From Apophysomyces variabilis (taxonomy: Eukaryota; Mucoromycota; Mucoromycetes; Mucorales; Mucoraceae): a DNA stretch of 64,000 bases. Every line of letters starts with the position of its first letter. The stretch's first letter is position 1. Below the pieces are notes generated by a model. The model made no database searches, was not told the origin of the DNA, and was given only the letters and a program-made list of their open reading frames with translations. A program made the translations under genes and the position numbers. The DNA is taken from positions 184,795 through 248,794 of the forward strand of contig MZZL01000406.1 in the NCBI GenBank assembly GCA_002749535.1, written 5' to 3'. Positions 1 to 12,118 of this stretch are shown piece by piece.

Positions 1-2
1 TG

Positions 3-1011
3 TATCAAGTCTGTAAACTTGTTCATGCTGATTTGAGTGAATACAATCTGCTGTGAGTCTGATTGTTATACCGCAAGATAAAAGAAAATGCTCCGTTACT
101 GATATACCTTTTCTTTTTGCTTTATAGGTATCACAAAGGTTTATTATACATTATTGACGTGTCTCAGTCAGTGGAACACGATCATCCGCATGCCTCCGAA
201 TTTCTAAGAAAAGATCTGGCCAATGTGACAGAATATTTTGCAAAGAAAGGTGTTCGAGTCATGAGCTTGATGGATCTCTTCCAGTTTGTTACGGATGCCT
301 CGTTTGGCAATGAAGAAGCAGAGGTGGATAGCATGTTGGAAAAGGTATGAAAACAAACAACAGCAGCATTTGTTTTCTGTCAGCAACACACTCCATCTGA
401 TGACGACTTTTCAACTAGATTCAAGCTAAAATGAACGCCGAGCCTGAAAAGGAGAGAAACAAGCTAGAGGAAGATATCTTTATGAAATCATATATCCCAC
501 AAAAGTTAGATGAGGTTATTGATATTGAAAGAGATACACAGCTCATTGCGGAGGGTGAAGGAAAAGATGTAGGTTTCCGATACAGGGTGATGGAATGTGA
601 TCTTGATTTATTCGCACATGTTATCTTTAGTTGGTCTATGCAAACTTGCTGGGAAAGTCAGGCCTGGAGGAAAAGGGCGATGCGAAAGACACATCCACGA
701 CAAAGAATATTTCCTTCGAAAAGCTCAATATTAAGGATAATGATGATGAAGATGATGAAGATGATGTTCTGAGTGTATCGGATGATTCGGACAGTGATAC
801 AGACGATGATGACAGCGACGTCAGTGATGAAGAGCACGATTCTGAAGAGCGAACTTCGGCCGCACATATCAAAGGTAAAAAACACGAGGATAAGGAGGCG
901 AAGAAGCTTCGAAAACAGAAGGCAAAGGAAGAGGCCAAGGAACGACGAAAACATAAGTTATCCAAATCAGAGAAGAAGAGGAAGATTAAGATTAGCCGAA
1001 AGAAGAAATAG
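3..1011 (+). CDS. RIO1: RIO1-family atypical serine/threonine kinase, C-terminal part
   Basis: This is the 3' part of the atypical kinase/ATPase RIO1, which acts in the cytoplasm in late 40S ribosomal subunit maturation. Exons are 3-52, 128-344, 419-568 and 631-1011; all junctions are GT-AG and keep frame. The first exon encodes the catalytic loop [11 protein letters not shown]. Exon 2 carries the metal-binding motif [15 protein letters not shown]. Exon 3 has the conserved stretch [12 protein letters not shown]. The tail is very acidic (Asp/Glu/Ser runs around 740-850) and then Lys/Arg-rich, as in other RIO1 proteins. The N-terminal lobe and start codon lie upstream of the window. The family assignment is firm from the motifs; the role is taken from the family. 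A possible AATAAA polyadenylation signal is at 1163-1168. Confidence 0.92.
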
Positions 1012-1440
1012 ATGTACATAATATTACCAAAGAACTCATATTTTCATTGGCAACATTACATGAATCACTCCAATTGTAAGTTTTCCTTTTTCGTTTTTGC
1101 AAGCTTTCCATTTTTTGTCTGTTACAAACTGGTTTGTGCTGATACTGAGATCAGTCAAAAAGAATAAAGTATACATTGGCTTACAATGTTTATCTATATC
1201 CCTACTTTTTTAAGACTACCCTATTCGGCTGTGGTTTTCAGCGCAGACCTGATCCTTTCCTGGACACAAAATTTATTTTGAGTAGCATATAGAATTTTGA
1301 CTCAATAAAACAAGTATAAAAGAAAATGAACAAAGGCGAAATGTACAACACTATTTGCAAAACAAGTTATTTCCAACTACACAGAAATGCATGAATGGGT
1401 ATAGCAAACAGCATAAAAGAAAAGGGGAGGGGCAGACTAT
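1012..1440. other. Convergent 3' intergenic region
   Basis: This spacer lies between the stop of the RIO1-like gene and the stop of the minus-strand regulator. It contains AATAAA on the plus strand at 1163-1168 and its complement TTTATT at 1272-1277, which could serve the two convergent genes. I see no coding signal. Confidence 0.5.
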
Positions 1441-3567
1441 TTATAAAGGTTCTCTTTTGATACCCACGGAATCGTCTCGTCGGATACAAGATCTTGCTTT
1501 TCCTTTCAGAGACTGAATGTGCTTGCGTACTTTGAGCTGCAGCACGGCCGTTGGTTCATCCGTAAGTGAGGGAACCCATCGAGATAGGTTCCGCTCCAAA
1601 TAGAAGATGGCCGGATCAGCGTACACAGTACGGGCATGTTGAAGAATCCGCAGCGTTCGAACCAGTCCAAGTCGGCATACCACCTTAACTTCTGGCTCCT
1701 GGTAGTTACTCTCTATCATATGATAGACATTGGCAGTCATCAACATGCCATATACTGGAGAGTGTTGACATCCAATCGGGTCAATAAGGGCAAGCGTCTC
1801 AAGGATTTGTGTATAGTGATGGGCCGCAGTAAGACAACCAACGACGCAGTAAAATTCCAAGTCGGGGTTGGCTTCGGTTTCCAGGTGAGGGGATACTGAT
1901 AATGATGATGGTAATGGTGACAGCAATGATGATGATAATGATGCGAAAGGCGAAAGAAACGTAGACGGCGGGATATGGGATGCCGAAGAAGCTTGTGCTA
2001 TGCGTTGATGGATCTCTCGGAGATCAGCCTCACGGATACCCCTCTCGTCATCAAGCGTGGCGAGGTATCTACGAGGAAGAAATGGAATATGTGTACTGAT
2101 CAACGTATTGCAATGGAGAGCATATAACAGAAGCGGTTGTAAATCTGCTTTTTGCCATGTTTTTTGTTCTACTGCATCAAGGTCCAATACAAAGTGGTCT
2201 GGTGTATTCATGTAGGCATCGAAGAGTCGTTTATCCATTGAAGACTCTAGTGCTTGAGGAGATTGAAGTATAACCATATATGCTGAGCGAAAAAGTTGCA
2301 TTTTCCGGATCATCACGACCCGGCAGTAAAGTACAAAGAATTCTACCTGCAATGGATTCCGTTCTTGAGGTAGAGGCTGTGGAAAATCAACATGCCAATC
2401 CGTCACATCGATCCGCCCTGTACCGCCCGACGCATTCCAGTCAGCAAAGTAGTCAGCACAAAGGATCATCCATGCCAGCCGTCGCAATCTCTCCTTCTGC
2501 TCTGATTCGTCGCCTCGCTGTACGTCCAGTTTATGCAAATTCATTGCTAAAGCCAGCCTCTGTGCTGCAATAAATAGACTAGACCTTGTGCGTGAAGGTG
2601 AGAACAAATCGACATGACTTTGTGGGAAAAGGGAAAGAATGAAAAGCGATTGGACAATGGAGATATGGGGTACATCAAACAAATCCTGCAGCAGCATCTT
2701 TGCCTGTGCGTAATAAGTATGCATTAGTCCAGTTGCCGTTGCCGGATGATCGCGTTTGTGATTCATGACATGTCGAACCATAAGACAAGAGATACTCAGC
2801 ACCAACAGTGTCTGCACCGGATGTTCCTTGGCTGCTCCCGGGTTCATCAGTACCATATCGGTATCGGTCAGAAGCTTCGGCACATCCATGAAGAAAGCAC
2901 CATCACACACCACAAATGCTTGAATACAATGGCGCATCAACTGCGCAGAATTGAATTGGCGAAACATATCTGCTTTCGGAACTGTTACTAAGGATGACAA
3001 ACGTAAAGCGGCGGCAATAGCGTGCTGGAACGCATGCATCTGATATTGTTCGGAATTCACTGAACGTCGAGGTTTTACGGATGGTGGTCGTGGTCGAACA
3101 TTCACGCTCAATTGTTCCAGGACTTTCTCGAGACCCACAACTGTTTGGATGTTTGTATCAAGTGTCATCATGGTTGGCGATAGGTGAAGTTTCCACGTAA
3201 CCGAACCGTCATTGTCGCCTGCTTCGGTTGTATTATCGGCATCTCTCTCTTCCTCATGGGTGGTTGCCACAGTAAGGTAAACGCGCCATAGTATTTGAAA
3301 AGCTTCCTTTAAAAAATGGTCGATCGGAACTTGGCGTCCAGTGATATGCTTATCTTTTCCTGGAAAGGACGGTGCGGACAGACGGTTTTGTACAATCATA
3401 AGTTGAACATGGAAGACGTTGCTCAGAATAAAAAAAACCCTAACCAGGTCTTTCGCGATGGAAGAAAAAAAAACCATCAAGCGACAAAGAAAAACGACGT
3501 CATCAGTCTTTGGCCGGCTCGGGCAGCATATACTAAAACTGCTGTATGAAGAAGAGTAGCCCGCCAA
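1441..3567 (-). CDS. Fungal-specific transcription-factor-domain protein without a visible zinc cluster
   Basis: A single open frame of 708 residues resembles the middle homology region (Fungal_trans) of Zn2Cys6 regulators. Residues about 180-420 hold helical segments such as FQHAIAAALRLSSLV and RLAWMILCADYFADWNASGG, with the usual RIDVTDWHVDFPQPLP stretch after them. No CxxC...CDxxxPxC zinc-cluster signature is present in the protein or on this strand up to about 4.2 kb. The first 56 residues are hydrophobic and read through two poly(A/T) tracts (about 3430-3475), so the true start may be Met57 at 3399 or an upstream exon may have been missed. It could be a cofactor-like regulator that binds DNA indirectly, or a gene that lost its DNA-binding exon. 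The target is unknown. Confidence 0.7.
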   Translation of the reverse strand: MAGYSSSYSSFSICCPSRPKTDDVVFLCRLMVFFSSIAKDLVRVFFILSNVFHVQLMIVQNRLSAPSFPGKDKHITGRQVPIDHFLKEAFQILWRVYLTVATTHEEERDADNTTEAGDNDGSVTWKLHLSPTMMTLDTNIQTVVGLEKVLEQLSVNVRPRPPSVKPRRSVNSEQYQMHAFQHAIAAALRLSSLVTVPKADMFRQFNSAQLMRHCIQAFVVCDGAFFMDVPKLLTDTDMVLMNPGAAKEHPVQTLLVLSISCLMVRHVMNHKRDHPATATGLMHTYYAQAKMLLQDLFDVPHISIVQSLFILSLFPQSHVDLFSPSRTRSSLFIAAQRLALAMNLHKLDVQRGDESEQKERLRRLAWMILCADYFADWNASGGTGRIDVTDWHVDFPQPLPQERNPLQVEFFVLYCRVVMIRKMQLFRSAYMVILQSPQALESSMDKRLFDAYMNTPDHFVLDLDAVEQKTWQKADLQPLLLYALHCNTLISTHIPFLPRRYLATLDDERGIREADLREIHQRIAQASSASHIPPSTFLSPFASLSSSLLSPLPSSLSVSPHLETEANPDLEFYCVVGCLTAAHHYTQILETLALIDPIGCQHSPVYGMLMTANVYHMIESNYQEPEVKVVCRLGLVRTLRILQHARTVYADPAIFYLERNLSRWVPSLTDEPTAVLQLKVRKHIQSLKGKARSCIRRDDSVGIKREPL

Positions 3568-5404
3568 AACTCCAATGGGTACTAACCAGCATTGTTCTTT
3601 GAATATAAAGATAAAATATCAGATGCAATGATATTCTTCGTTGCGCTAAATAGATTCGATCATGTAGTGGGCTATTCTGTCCCGTCTAGCCTGACCATCC
3701 GAGATATTGTGTGACACTGATGCTCGCGGGACAATATGCAATCTGTGACCACGCTTCCGTTGACAATATCCGCGGAAGCAACCGAAAGTTTCGGTAAAAA
3801 TCGCTCCACAGCCGATCTGGGTATGAAAGTAGATCGCACAGATGCAAAACAAAAGACACACAGAGCGCTAACTCCGACTAGAATGATCGAAGCACAACTG
3901 TGCGTATAGCTTGAGCTGCTTCTGTATTTGGCATGGATCAGGGGGTTAAATTGGCATCAATAAAGTGCTAAACATAAGATATCTGTACAATGTCTATTCC
4001 AAACGGATGACATTAATATCGGTACCTAAACTTTGGGCCTGCGTATTGATGTAGAATGAATTAAGCAGCATAAATATCCATTTCTGGTAAATACACCGAT
4101 GATACCTTAGGGCTGTCTACTCAACCCCCTCTCCGAAGGTCACTTTTGTTGTGTGACAAACACTCGCCCTGCATGATCAATATATGGAAGGTGGCAAAAG
4201 AAGGAATACAGTGATCGGGGCCATTGCTAGAATCATCTCTAACTCATCAAGGACGGGACAAGGAACTACTTGCCTAGGCAGACCAATTCAGAACAGTGAT
4301 CCTAAAGAAAACACTATAGTGTTAGCAAATTATTGGCATGGTAGAATAGTGTGCAGAAGGGAAATGTTCGTGAAGAACAGATTGGCACGATAAAGTGCAA
4401 TTGTCATTTTCCACCTTAATAACGCTCGTCATCAAGACTAAAACGCAGAGTTTTAATCTGTTTATCATTTGTAGATAACAGGTCAACTTATATTACGTCT
4501 TTTGGTTTACATAGAACCTTGTGGGAGCCCAATGTACGTTTAATTTCCTTGCGAGAGAGCGTTTGTGTTTCTTTCAACTTTAACGTAAAATCGAGTCTTA
4601 AGGATCTAGGCTGTACTCCCGTGCAGTCACTGATACGCATTACCAAACAAAAAAAATTCCCTTTGTAAGTGATCTCTCCAGGCGGAGTAAGGATCACATT
4701 GTACTTTTGGAAAACGAGTGAGTATCTCAGATCACCGATCAAGTCCATATGCTTGAAGTTAGATTAACAAGTACGCTCAATAAAAACAGCATTTTCTTGC
4801 TTTAGGAAAGCACAAAGTTTCGGAGTGGTATCAAATGATGCACATGCAGCAATTCATAACCAAATAGAGAAGCATACATTGAGACAGGATGCTGACCATG
4901 AAATCATTCTATTCTGCAGGGGAAAATAACATACATGTATGGATGAGCGGCGATCATCAAGCTTAAAACTGGGATTCTGGCTAATTGCAGTCAAGTACGT
5001 TGCCAGGTGTGACGTGGACGCTGAATTCCATTGACAGATTAACGAGAATTCATTGCTACCTGATGAGAAGGTAAAATGCCACATGTTGTAAACTATACTT
5101 CAGTTCAGCATTTGCAAGTTGTCTATAGTCATATGATTTTGATCCAATGTATTGTTCAATGAATAGATAATTAAAGAGAAAAGTCAATGCTTAAAACACC
5201 CGAAGCAATGGATAATTGCAACAAACCTAAGCACCTCTAGTGGTAATTCTTCGTCGACTTTGGGAACCACAGGCTAGGAAATTATAAATGCAATATAGAA
5301 ATTACAGTTGAGTGCTACAGTTTTGTATCATAGAGTGAAATGTAAAACCCCCGATAAAGGAATGTAATGTACAAGTTGAATTGTGAAAAGCTCCATGCTG
5401 ATCA
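3568..5404. other. Gene-poor intergenic region
   Basis: This AT-rich spacer lies between two minus-strand regulators and should include the upstream region of the 708-residue gene. Only short open frames (under about 90 codons) occur, with no family motif, and I support no gene here. Confidence 0.45.
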
Positions 5405-8251
5405 TCAAGCAAATCGATTGCCATTTTCGTTTGAACTTTCGGCACTGCTGGTTGGGAACGCTTGTCCTTGCTTAAAAAACATAGTGGAGAATCCGCCGTC
5501 GTTCCATGAGAAGTTACCACTCTGCAGGTTTGTAGAATTATTGCTTGAAAGCATGCCTCCTCCTGCATGAAAATCAAACATCTGCTGCTGGCTTGTTCCA
5601 GCTGTACGATTGATGGATTGGATTGTAGCCGCTAAATTCATGCCGTTGCCACCCAACATCCAGTTGGTTGTGGAAGCGCCATCGCAGGTGGACAGTGCTA
5701 AGTCTGCCAACGACATCTTTCGTATAGTTGCAATATTCGTCATTGAAGCCATAGGTTGCATAGGTTGCATAGAAGGCGTAGATTGTTGGTCAAATGAAGA
5801 TTGTCGGAATTGATTCGGTGGTCGTTGATCGATAGGTATATTGGCCAATCCGCTGTTGCTGGATTGTGCACTGACTGGAGTTGACACCTGATCTTGTGAA
5901 TACGTCAGTGACCAGTCTGACACACTTGATTTGTCAGGTGTCAATCTTCCTTGATCATTATCGCTTTGTTCGCTTTGAGTAACACCATGCTTCCTCAAAA
6001 CATTGGTGTGCATTGCATATAAGTCTCGTATCATAAAATAAAGCTTGTCTGCCATTGCCCAATTCGGTCGCATTGACTACAAAGGTATTAAATAATTCAT
6101 TCAAGTGCTATGTGAAAAGGTGAACTTACTTCAAGTAACCGAAAATGTTCATTTAATGCGGCTTTGGCTTGCATCGCCTCTGTAGGATTGGAAGAAAAGG
6201 TGTTATTGACAACAATCGTTGCTACAGTGTACGAGACGTAAGCCATGAATGGTGGCATAAGATCATTGGTGCTGTTGATGGCCTTTAACAACATGGTGAC
6301 GTTATCAACAGCCGCTAAGCATTTCTGCACACTATGGTTGATAAATTCTTTAAGGTTGGTTGGCACCACGTCAGATGTGAGGCTTTCAGATAACACGAGT
6401 GATGGTCGATGCAAAAGTACTATAAGCGCATTATGTAGCATGTGAGCCTAACGATATCATGAGCAACACGATTCATTTACTTCGTAGTACCGCATACCAT
6501 GGCATAACGGCTAGCGTCCATAGTCGTATTCGATCGATATCGTTCAAAGTTTGCAGGCGTATTCTTCATATGCAACGGCAATTGTTCGTACCACTCTTCA
6601 ATTTCGCGATCCAATCTCGAGAAGTCCGAATTTGTGTCGAAGGATGCCAGCAAATCTTTTTTCTTGCTGCCACGATTAATGTATGTCGTCACTTTACCCA
6701 GTAAGGATACTAGTCGCATATGATGAGCTGAGCAGCTTAATTGCGCTCTTCTGGCACCATTTGATACGGAGCTAACGGAGGCTGAAACACCAAGTAGGTT
6801 GCTATCTCGTAAACTTCTGACATTGAAGTGGACGATCCGACTCCGGTCTAAAGTTTCCGTATAAAACTGTCCTCTTGTCCAACCATCTTCATCGCTAGGT
6901 AGGAATATATCGATATCTTCTTCCTGCAGAAACGAAGGACGACCTGTCGAAGCACTCGTCAGCCTAACTCAATGTTTAATATCAGCAGCACTGCGTTGCA
7001 TTACTTACTTATCGATGCAAAATATATTCCAAAACAACCTTCTTCGCAACTCTTGTTCTATCCATCGCTCCGCAGGTTGTGTTTCCCCGAGGTCGTCCTC
7101 CATATCGATTTCTTTGTTTAAACCAAGCTCCAATGCCATTCTGTGCCAGTTATCAGAATCCGAGAATCCGATCAGAAATTATATACCTAATTGCCATTCC
7201 AGCATACATCCAACTCCTATGGCATAGTGAGCCCATGGACTTTGGCGATTCAATGACAGTCTTACCTTGGACCTCTCGCGCATCCATATTCATGCAATCC
7301 AAGTAGCAATAATGCCTGTACATTAGGGATGCTTGGTTCGTCAATTGCTTGTATCAATAGATCTCTGGCCTTGGACGCATATTTCTCGCCAGAATGCCAT
7401 GGAGGATTTTCCTTGATATCGTTACGATCGGAGTATCTGTTTCTTTTGTTTAATGTACGCGATATTAACGATGAATATACCTCGCGGATATGGCTAAAAT
7501 GGAAAGAATCAAAAATTCCGAACACCGATTTTCTCGAATGTCACGCATTAACGTCGTTCGGTCAAAGATAGGTGTGCAAGCGTAAAGGAAATCGAAGAAA
7601 ACCTGCACAAGATGTTCAATGACATCGATCGGTGGTAAAAGATCTGTTTTCGCTTGGTTATTTGCTACCGGGTGAGGGGACACATTAGTAGAAGGAGAAG
7701 GAAAACTGTGACTGGAGAAAGATGTGGTTGGGGATACCGTGTGGGGTCCGCCACTGTGGCTAATCGACGGTAAGTCCGCAATGGAAGTCTCTCGTTCACG
7801 TTTCCGTTTAATCAAGTCGTCGCTGGTAGTTGGAGTTGTAGTCTTGGGTGGGTTGGTGTTGCTCGAAGTACCTGAGGCACCTGGATAAAGCATTTTCTCC
7901 ATTTTATCGAGTCTCTTTTCCAGCATCTCGATATAACCTTGCCTTGGCCCTGGAGTTTTTGGTTTTATTTTATTAGGATGAAATAAGAATAGGTACTTTT
8001 GATACCTCTTTTCTTATTGCTCGGAATATAGGTACAAGTGCGACTGAATTTGATACAATTACTACATGACGGTTTACCTCCGTCACATTTAATCTGTTCA
8101 CAACCCTGATCAGCAACACTCAATAAAGCGCGCTATTTAAAACCTTTTTTTTTCGACACATGTCACAAGCTTGAGTCAGTCGCTTCCTTTTGGCATCATG
8201 TTCATTTTCTGCCTGCATTGAGGCAGTTGATATTGAAGTTTCTGTTTGCAT
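5405..8251 (-). CDS. Zn2Cys6 binuclear-cluster transcription factor, nine exons
   Basis: A complete regulator of 817 residues. Exons are 8251-8144, 8093-8006, 7949-7481, 7436-7266, 7216-7187, 7140-7009, 6963-6498, 6447-6130 and 6076-5405; their total of 2454 nt stays in frame. The N-terminus has basic KRKRL followed by the six-Cys cluster, read as ACDMCRKKK joined to IKCDGGKPSCSNC and ending SRTCTYIP. The first intron splits this cluster. The linker PRQGYIEMLEKRLDKME is the usual dimerisation helix. The Fungal_trans domain includes SWMYAGMAIR, LRRRLFWNIFCIDK and STGRPSFLQEEDIDI. The C-terminal part has MADKLYFMIRDLYAMH and then a Gln/Ser/Asn-rich, probably activating, tail. Exon 5 is only 30 nt. 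The layout recalls regulators of carbon or cell-wall-degrading enzyme genes, but I cannot name the target. ATG 8251 is the first in-frame Met; a second Met 11 codons on is also possible. Confidence 0.88.
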
Positions 8252-10943
8252 CAAACTGACAATGAGACGCACTCACGGTGAAAAGCGGTTGACTAAAAAA
8301 GAAAGAACAGAAATTTCCCGCTGTGATCCGGCCGCTTGGGGGCCTTTTTGACTCAAAACGTAACCGGGTCCAACAGTCACTGAACTTGCTGCGGCGCCTT
8401 TTTTTATTTATTTTGGGTTATACACAGCCTCGCTTAGCAAACGATCATCATTCTGCTATCATACAACTTCTTCTTCTTCCCTAATGCTACCATTTCGCCT
8501 TTAACCAAAACATTGAAAATTTTTGCGCGGATTTTCGGAATCATTTCTAGCCAAATATTCCTTGCTTACAAATGATTACGCATAAGAGTGGATGTCGGTG
8601 TTTAAATTACACTACTTACAATACATTCAGATTTGATCTTCTGTCGACGTAAGCTATTACTAAATCTGCTTTATTGGTTCACCAATGTCGCATGGGCACA
8701 CTACACACACAATCCCAGATTAAAACAAGATTCGAGCCATCAAGAATTTTTAAAACAGTGGTCACCGTTTTCCTTGGGTTAAATCAATAAGCGTACTTGG
8801 TCATTCAGTAGTTTATATTACGTTCTAATACCGGATAAGCGCATCTTAACAAATGGCTACAGTATACTTTGCCGTAATGCACTAATTCCGCGATTCCCAA
8901 TACTTACTTTATCCTTGTTGTTTTCGTTATGATCTTCGAAAGAGGGCTCTCGTGTTAGAATCTGCAGCGGAGTGTATTTAAAGCCAGATTTTGCAGATTT
9001 AGAAAACTGATGGGGAAATCTAGTTTCAACAACACTAATATTCCGTTCACGAGAAAGTAGTCATAACGAAGACATAAAACTGTCATTAACATACTGATTG
9101 CTACCATCTCTGGTAGCTACCTTCGCTGGAAATGAGAGCCGGTTACACTAGCTCCTATTTAAACCCAGGTATCCAGTTAGATGCATGACATCCAAGATAA
9201 ACCCCATCCTGTGGAAATCATGTTCGATCTGTGCAGTGATCTCTATCGAACAGCGGTACAAGAATAAGCAAACAAAGCCTGACATAGTGGTGTAGTAAAA
9301 GCATTGATCACTTGAAGGCTAGGGTGCAAGAGTTATCTCTTTCCTTGAACGGCGTCACTGCATGGTTTCAATGAGCGCATGCTAGTCGCGCAAGTTCTAT
9401 AAGTTTCCTTAGTGCATTAGTAATACAGCTCACTAAGCGTGCAAATAGGGTACAAACAGAAATCGCGTTTTTCGGGATCTCACCCGAGTAATCACAGCAA
9501 CTGGAGCCTTGATTCTCGATTGGACGCCCCACGTACATACCTAACTGGTGTGAATCGATGCTTGTCGAGGAGATATATGAAAGCCTCGTTTATCATCGCA
9601 TAAGGTTAATTGGTGAACTTGGGTTTTCAGAGAGCTCATTGTGCAGCAAGCTTGAAATAGACCGCATAGGATACTTAATACCCCTTTTCTCAGATTTTAG
9701 TAATATTAGGATCTATGCACGCTGAGGAATAAAATGTGCTTTAATTATATCTTTTCAACAAGTGGTCAGGCCCGGGAATGCTGGACGAGACTATAGAGTG
9801 TCCAATTCCTTGTGCTTATATCTTCCGTCAGTAACCATGACAACTTTCATCGCTTCTTCTCTGCGCATAGGTTGCACGACACTCCTCTTGATTCATGTGT
9901 TTCATGCTCTCCCTTCATGAACACCACGCTTTGCAGAACGCTATAGTTCTATAAATAGAAGGGAGAAAAAGAAAAGACACCAATAGCTAGCATGTGAGTT
10001 ATCATTTTAAGGAACATAGCAGCTTTAGACCGAGTATGAATTTGAGTGAAACTGGCAGGCGATCCTTGATCGAAGTCAGCTGCGGGAGTTCGCCTAAATT
10101 TTTTTGGCCAAAGGCGCGACAATACCCGCCGTCAGACAATCGTACATTCATGTCAGCGCCAAATCAAGATGAGACAAGCAGAGACCAGTTTTTCAAGAGT
10201 CTCTTTTCTATGCGTCATACGATCAAACGCGGGCCATTGCCTCACCAATCAATGAAAGGGAGACCCCGCATCAAAGTATGTTTCGTAATTCACACGTTTG
10301 AACGATCTAGATTGACAACAAGCAAAGCGAAAGCATTTAAAATAAGACACGTAAACTAATTACATAAAGACCTATGGCATAGACGGCAGCTCTCCAAGAA
10401 AAAGCCGAATACTGCAAGACAAAACATACCAAAATTGCCGTCTGAAGGATAATACAGTAAGTGTATGTACTTAGGTATATGTAAAGGATTAATATCTGGT
10501 TTGTGTGTAGGCTGTCAAGGAAGCTAGAAAAATAGTTACAGAACATATGTCTAAGAAAGTGGAAAGCATTGATGATCAACGAGAGCTTATCAAATTACTA
10601 AGCAATGAAGAAGAGAAAATTATTAATACAGCAAGTGGCGGAAAGATGTGTTTTCCAAACTTGCTAAACTCCTTCTAATAGGATACAGAGCAAGTCTCTG
10701 TTGATAGCAGTAGCTTGCATAATGAACAAAGAACAAAACGAACAAAATATGTACATACACACCAATCATGGGACATACCCCATTCGGAAATACTCCAGAA
10801 AACAGCAGTTAGCAATGCATCACAGGTAATTCATGAAACCATTGCTACAGGCTTGAAAAGGTTTATATTCAATTTAATGTTAGATAACCAAACGTGCAAC
10901 TCTCGCAAAACCTTTTAATTTAAAGCATTCGCACGTTTTGAAA
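8252..10943. other. Upstream region of the Zn2Cys6 gene and gene-poor spacer
   Basis: The first few hundred bases should hold the promoter of the minus-strand Zn2Cys6 gene. A TATA-like ctataaata lies near 9950 and a 121-codon open frame follows at about 9994. That frame begins with GTG and has no recognisable domain, so I do not call it. The remainder shows no coding signal. Confidence 0.4.
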
Positions 10944-12118
10944 CTGAACGATGATTGCATGATCGAAATATTTAAGTATTGCGCAAGTCCAGTAATACTA
11001 TTTGAGATAGCAAATGTTTGCCGACATTGGAAAGCGCTGGTCGCTGTGCCTGAGATTGTGAGTGGCCGCTAAAGGAATTAGGTTTTGGCGTGGTCTGTCT
11101 AATATAAAGGTCATTATAGTGGCGAACATTATCATATTCTTGTTACGATTATAGTTGGCTAAATTCACCTTCGGCGCGTCAATTTATGAAGGAATTTACT
11201 TATGTACGAAGAATTGATATTCGAAATCACGATGATCGACCAAAAGTGTCGCCGTCGCGGACACCTGCAATGATGGCTTACTTCAAGAATCTTAAGGAGG
11301 TTTATGTCAGAAACGCATATCTCGATGAAATAGTTAAGCTAGTACGCTGGGTCCCAAGGATAGAAATTCTATGGTGTGAGAATATCTTGGCGCGTTGTGA
11401 CCGCAACGAAATGCTCTTCTTCACTCAACGATTGCGACAACTGCGGAAATTGGGCCTGTTTTTCTCTCGTGAATGTGAATTTACTAGATGCATGTCCCTT
11501 CTGAGTTCGAAGAACAGCGTATTACCTGACACATTAGAAGTGTTATCGATCTCAAATTTATTCGACAGCGAAAGTAAAGCGATCGAAGATCTCACTATGG
11601 CCCGAGAAGAGCACACTATGACAGAAATCATAAATCGATGGCACATACTAGAGGAATCACTCGTTGCAAAATATCGCATGTTCTCCTCGTTAAAGAATCT
11701 TCGTTCCCTCACACTAGGCCGGTGTCACAGCTATACTGCGCGAGTGTGGAGAGAATGCCTTGTACCCTGCGGCAAACAATTGGAATTTCTCTCTTTGACT
11801 GGATGGTACGGTATTCAGGATATTGGGCGGGTGGATATATGGCAGGATACTCGACCCACTACGGTCGAACATCAAGATGTGGTTGAAGATGTCGAACACG
11901 CGATTGCGGAGTTTTTGCAAAGCATTGCAAGTCTCAGGACACTGGAATTGATGGATTTCTTTTGTGGTCAAGGCGTGAAGGAGGGTATACAGCGCTTATC
12001 ACATTTAAGATATAATATCCTCTTAGCAACTGGCTTTGACGTGTCTCCCAGCACTGTGGAAGATATGTATAAATTTATTATACCGAAGGCTATCATCCAA
12101 TTTGATCCAATAAAATGA
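10944..12118 (+). CDS. F-box/LRR-like protein, 5' end unresolved
   Basis: The segment 10944-11057 encodes an F-box-like helix set (LNDDCMIEIFKYC, then ANVCRHWKALVAVPEI). The frame 11186-12118 encodes about 310 residues of irregular leucine-rich repeats such as LKEVYVRNAYLDEIVKLV, LRQLRKLGLFF and LRTLELMDFF. F-box/LRR proteins are substrate adaptors of SCF ubiquitin ligases, and large families of them occur in Mucoromycota. An intron with donor GTGAGT at 11058 separates the parts. The obvious acceptor at 11153-11154 gives the wrong phase, although residues after it (WLNSPSARQFMKE) look genuine. An acceptor at 11190-11191 keeps phase. No upstream in-frame ATG precedes the F-box; the first is at 10959. 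The gene may have a missed first exon or be slightly damaged. AATAAA overlaps the end at 12109-12114. Confidence 0.6.

Noticed and set aside
9994..10359. 121-codon open frame after a TATA-like sequence
   Set aside because: It begins with GTG, has no recognised domain, and no exon joins it convincingly.
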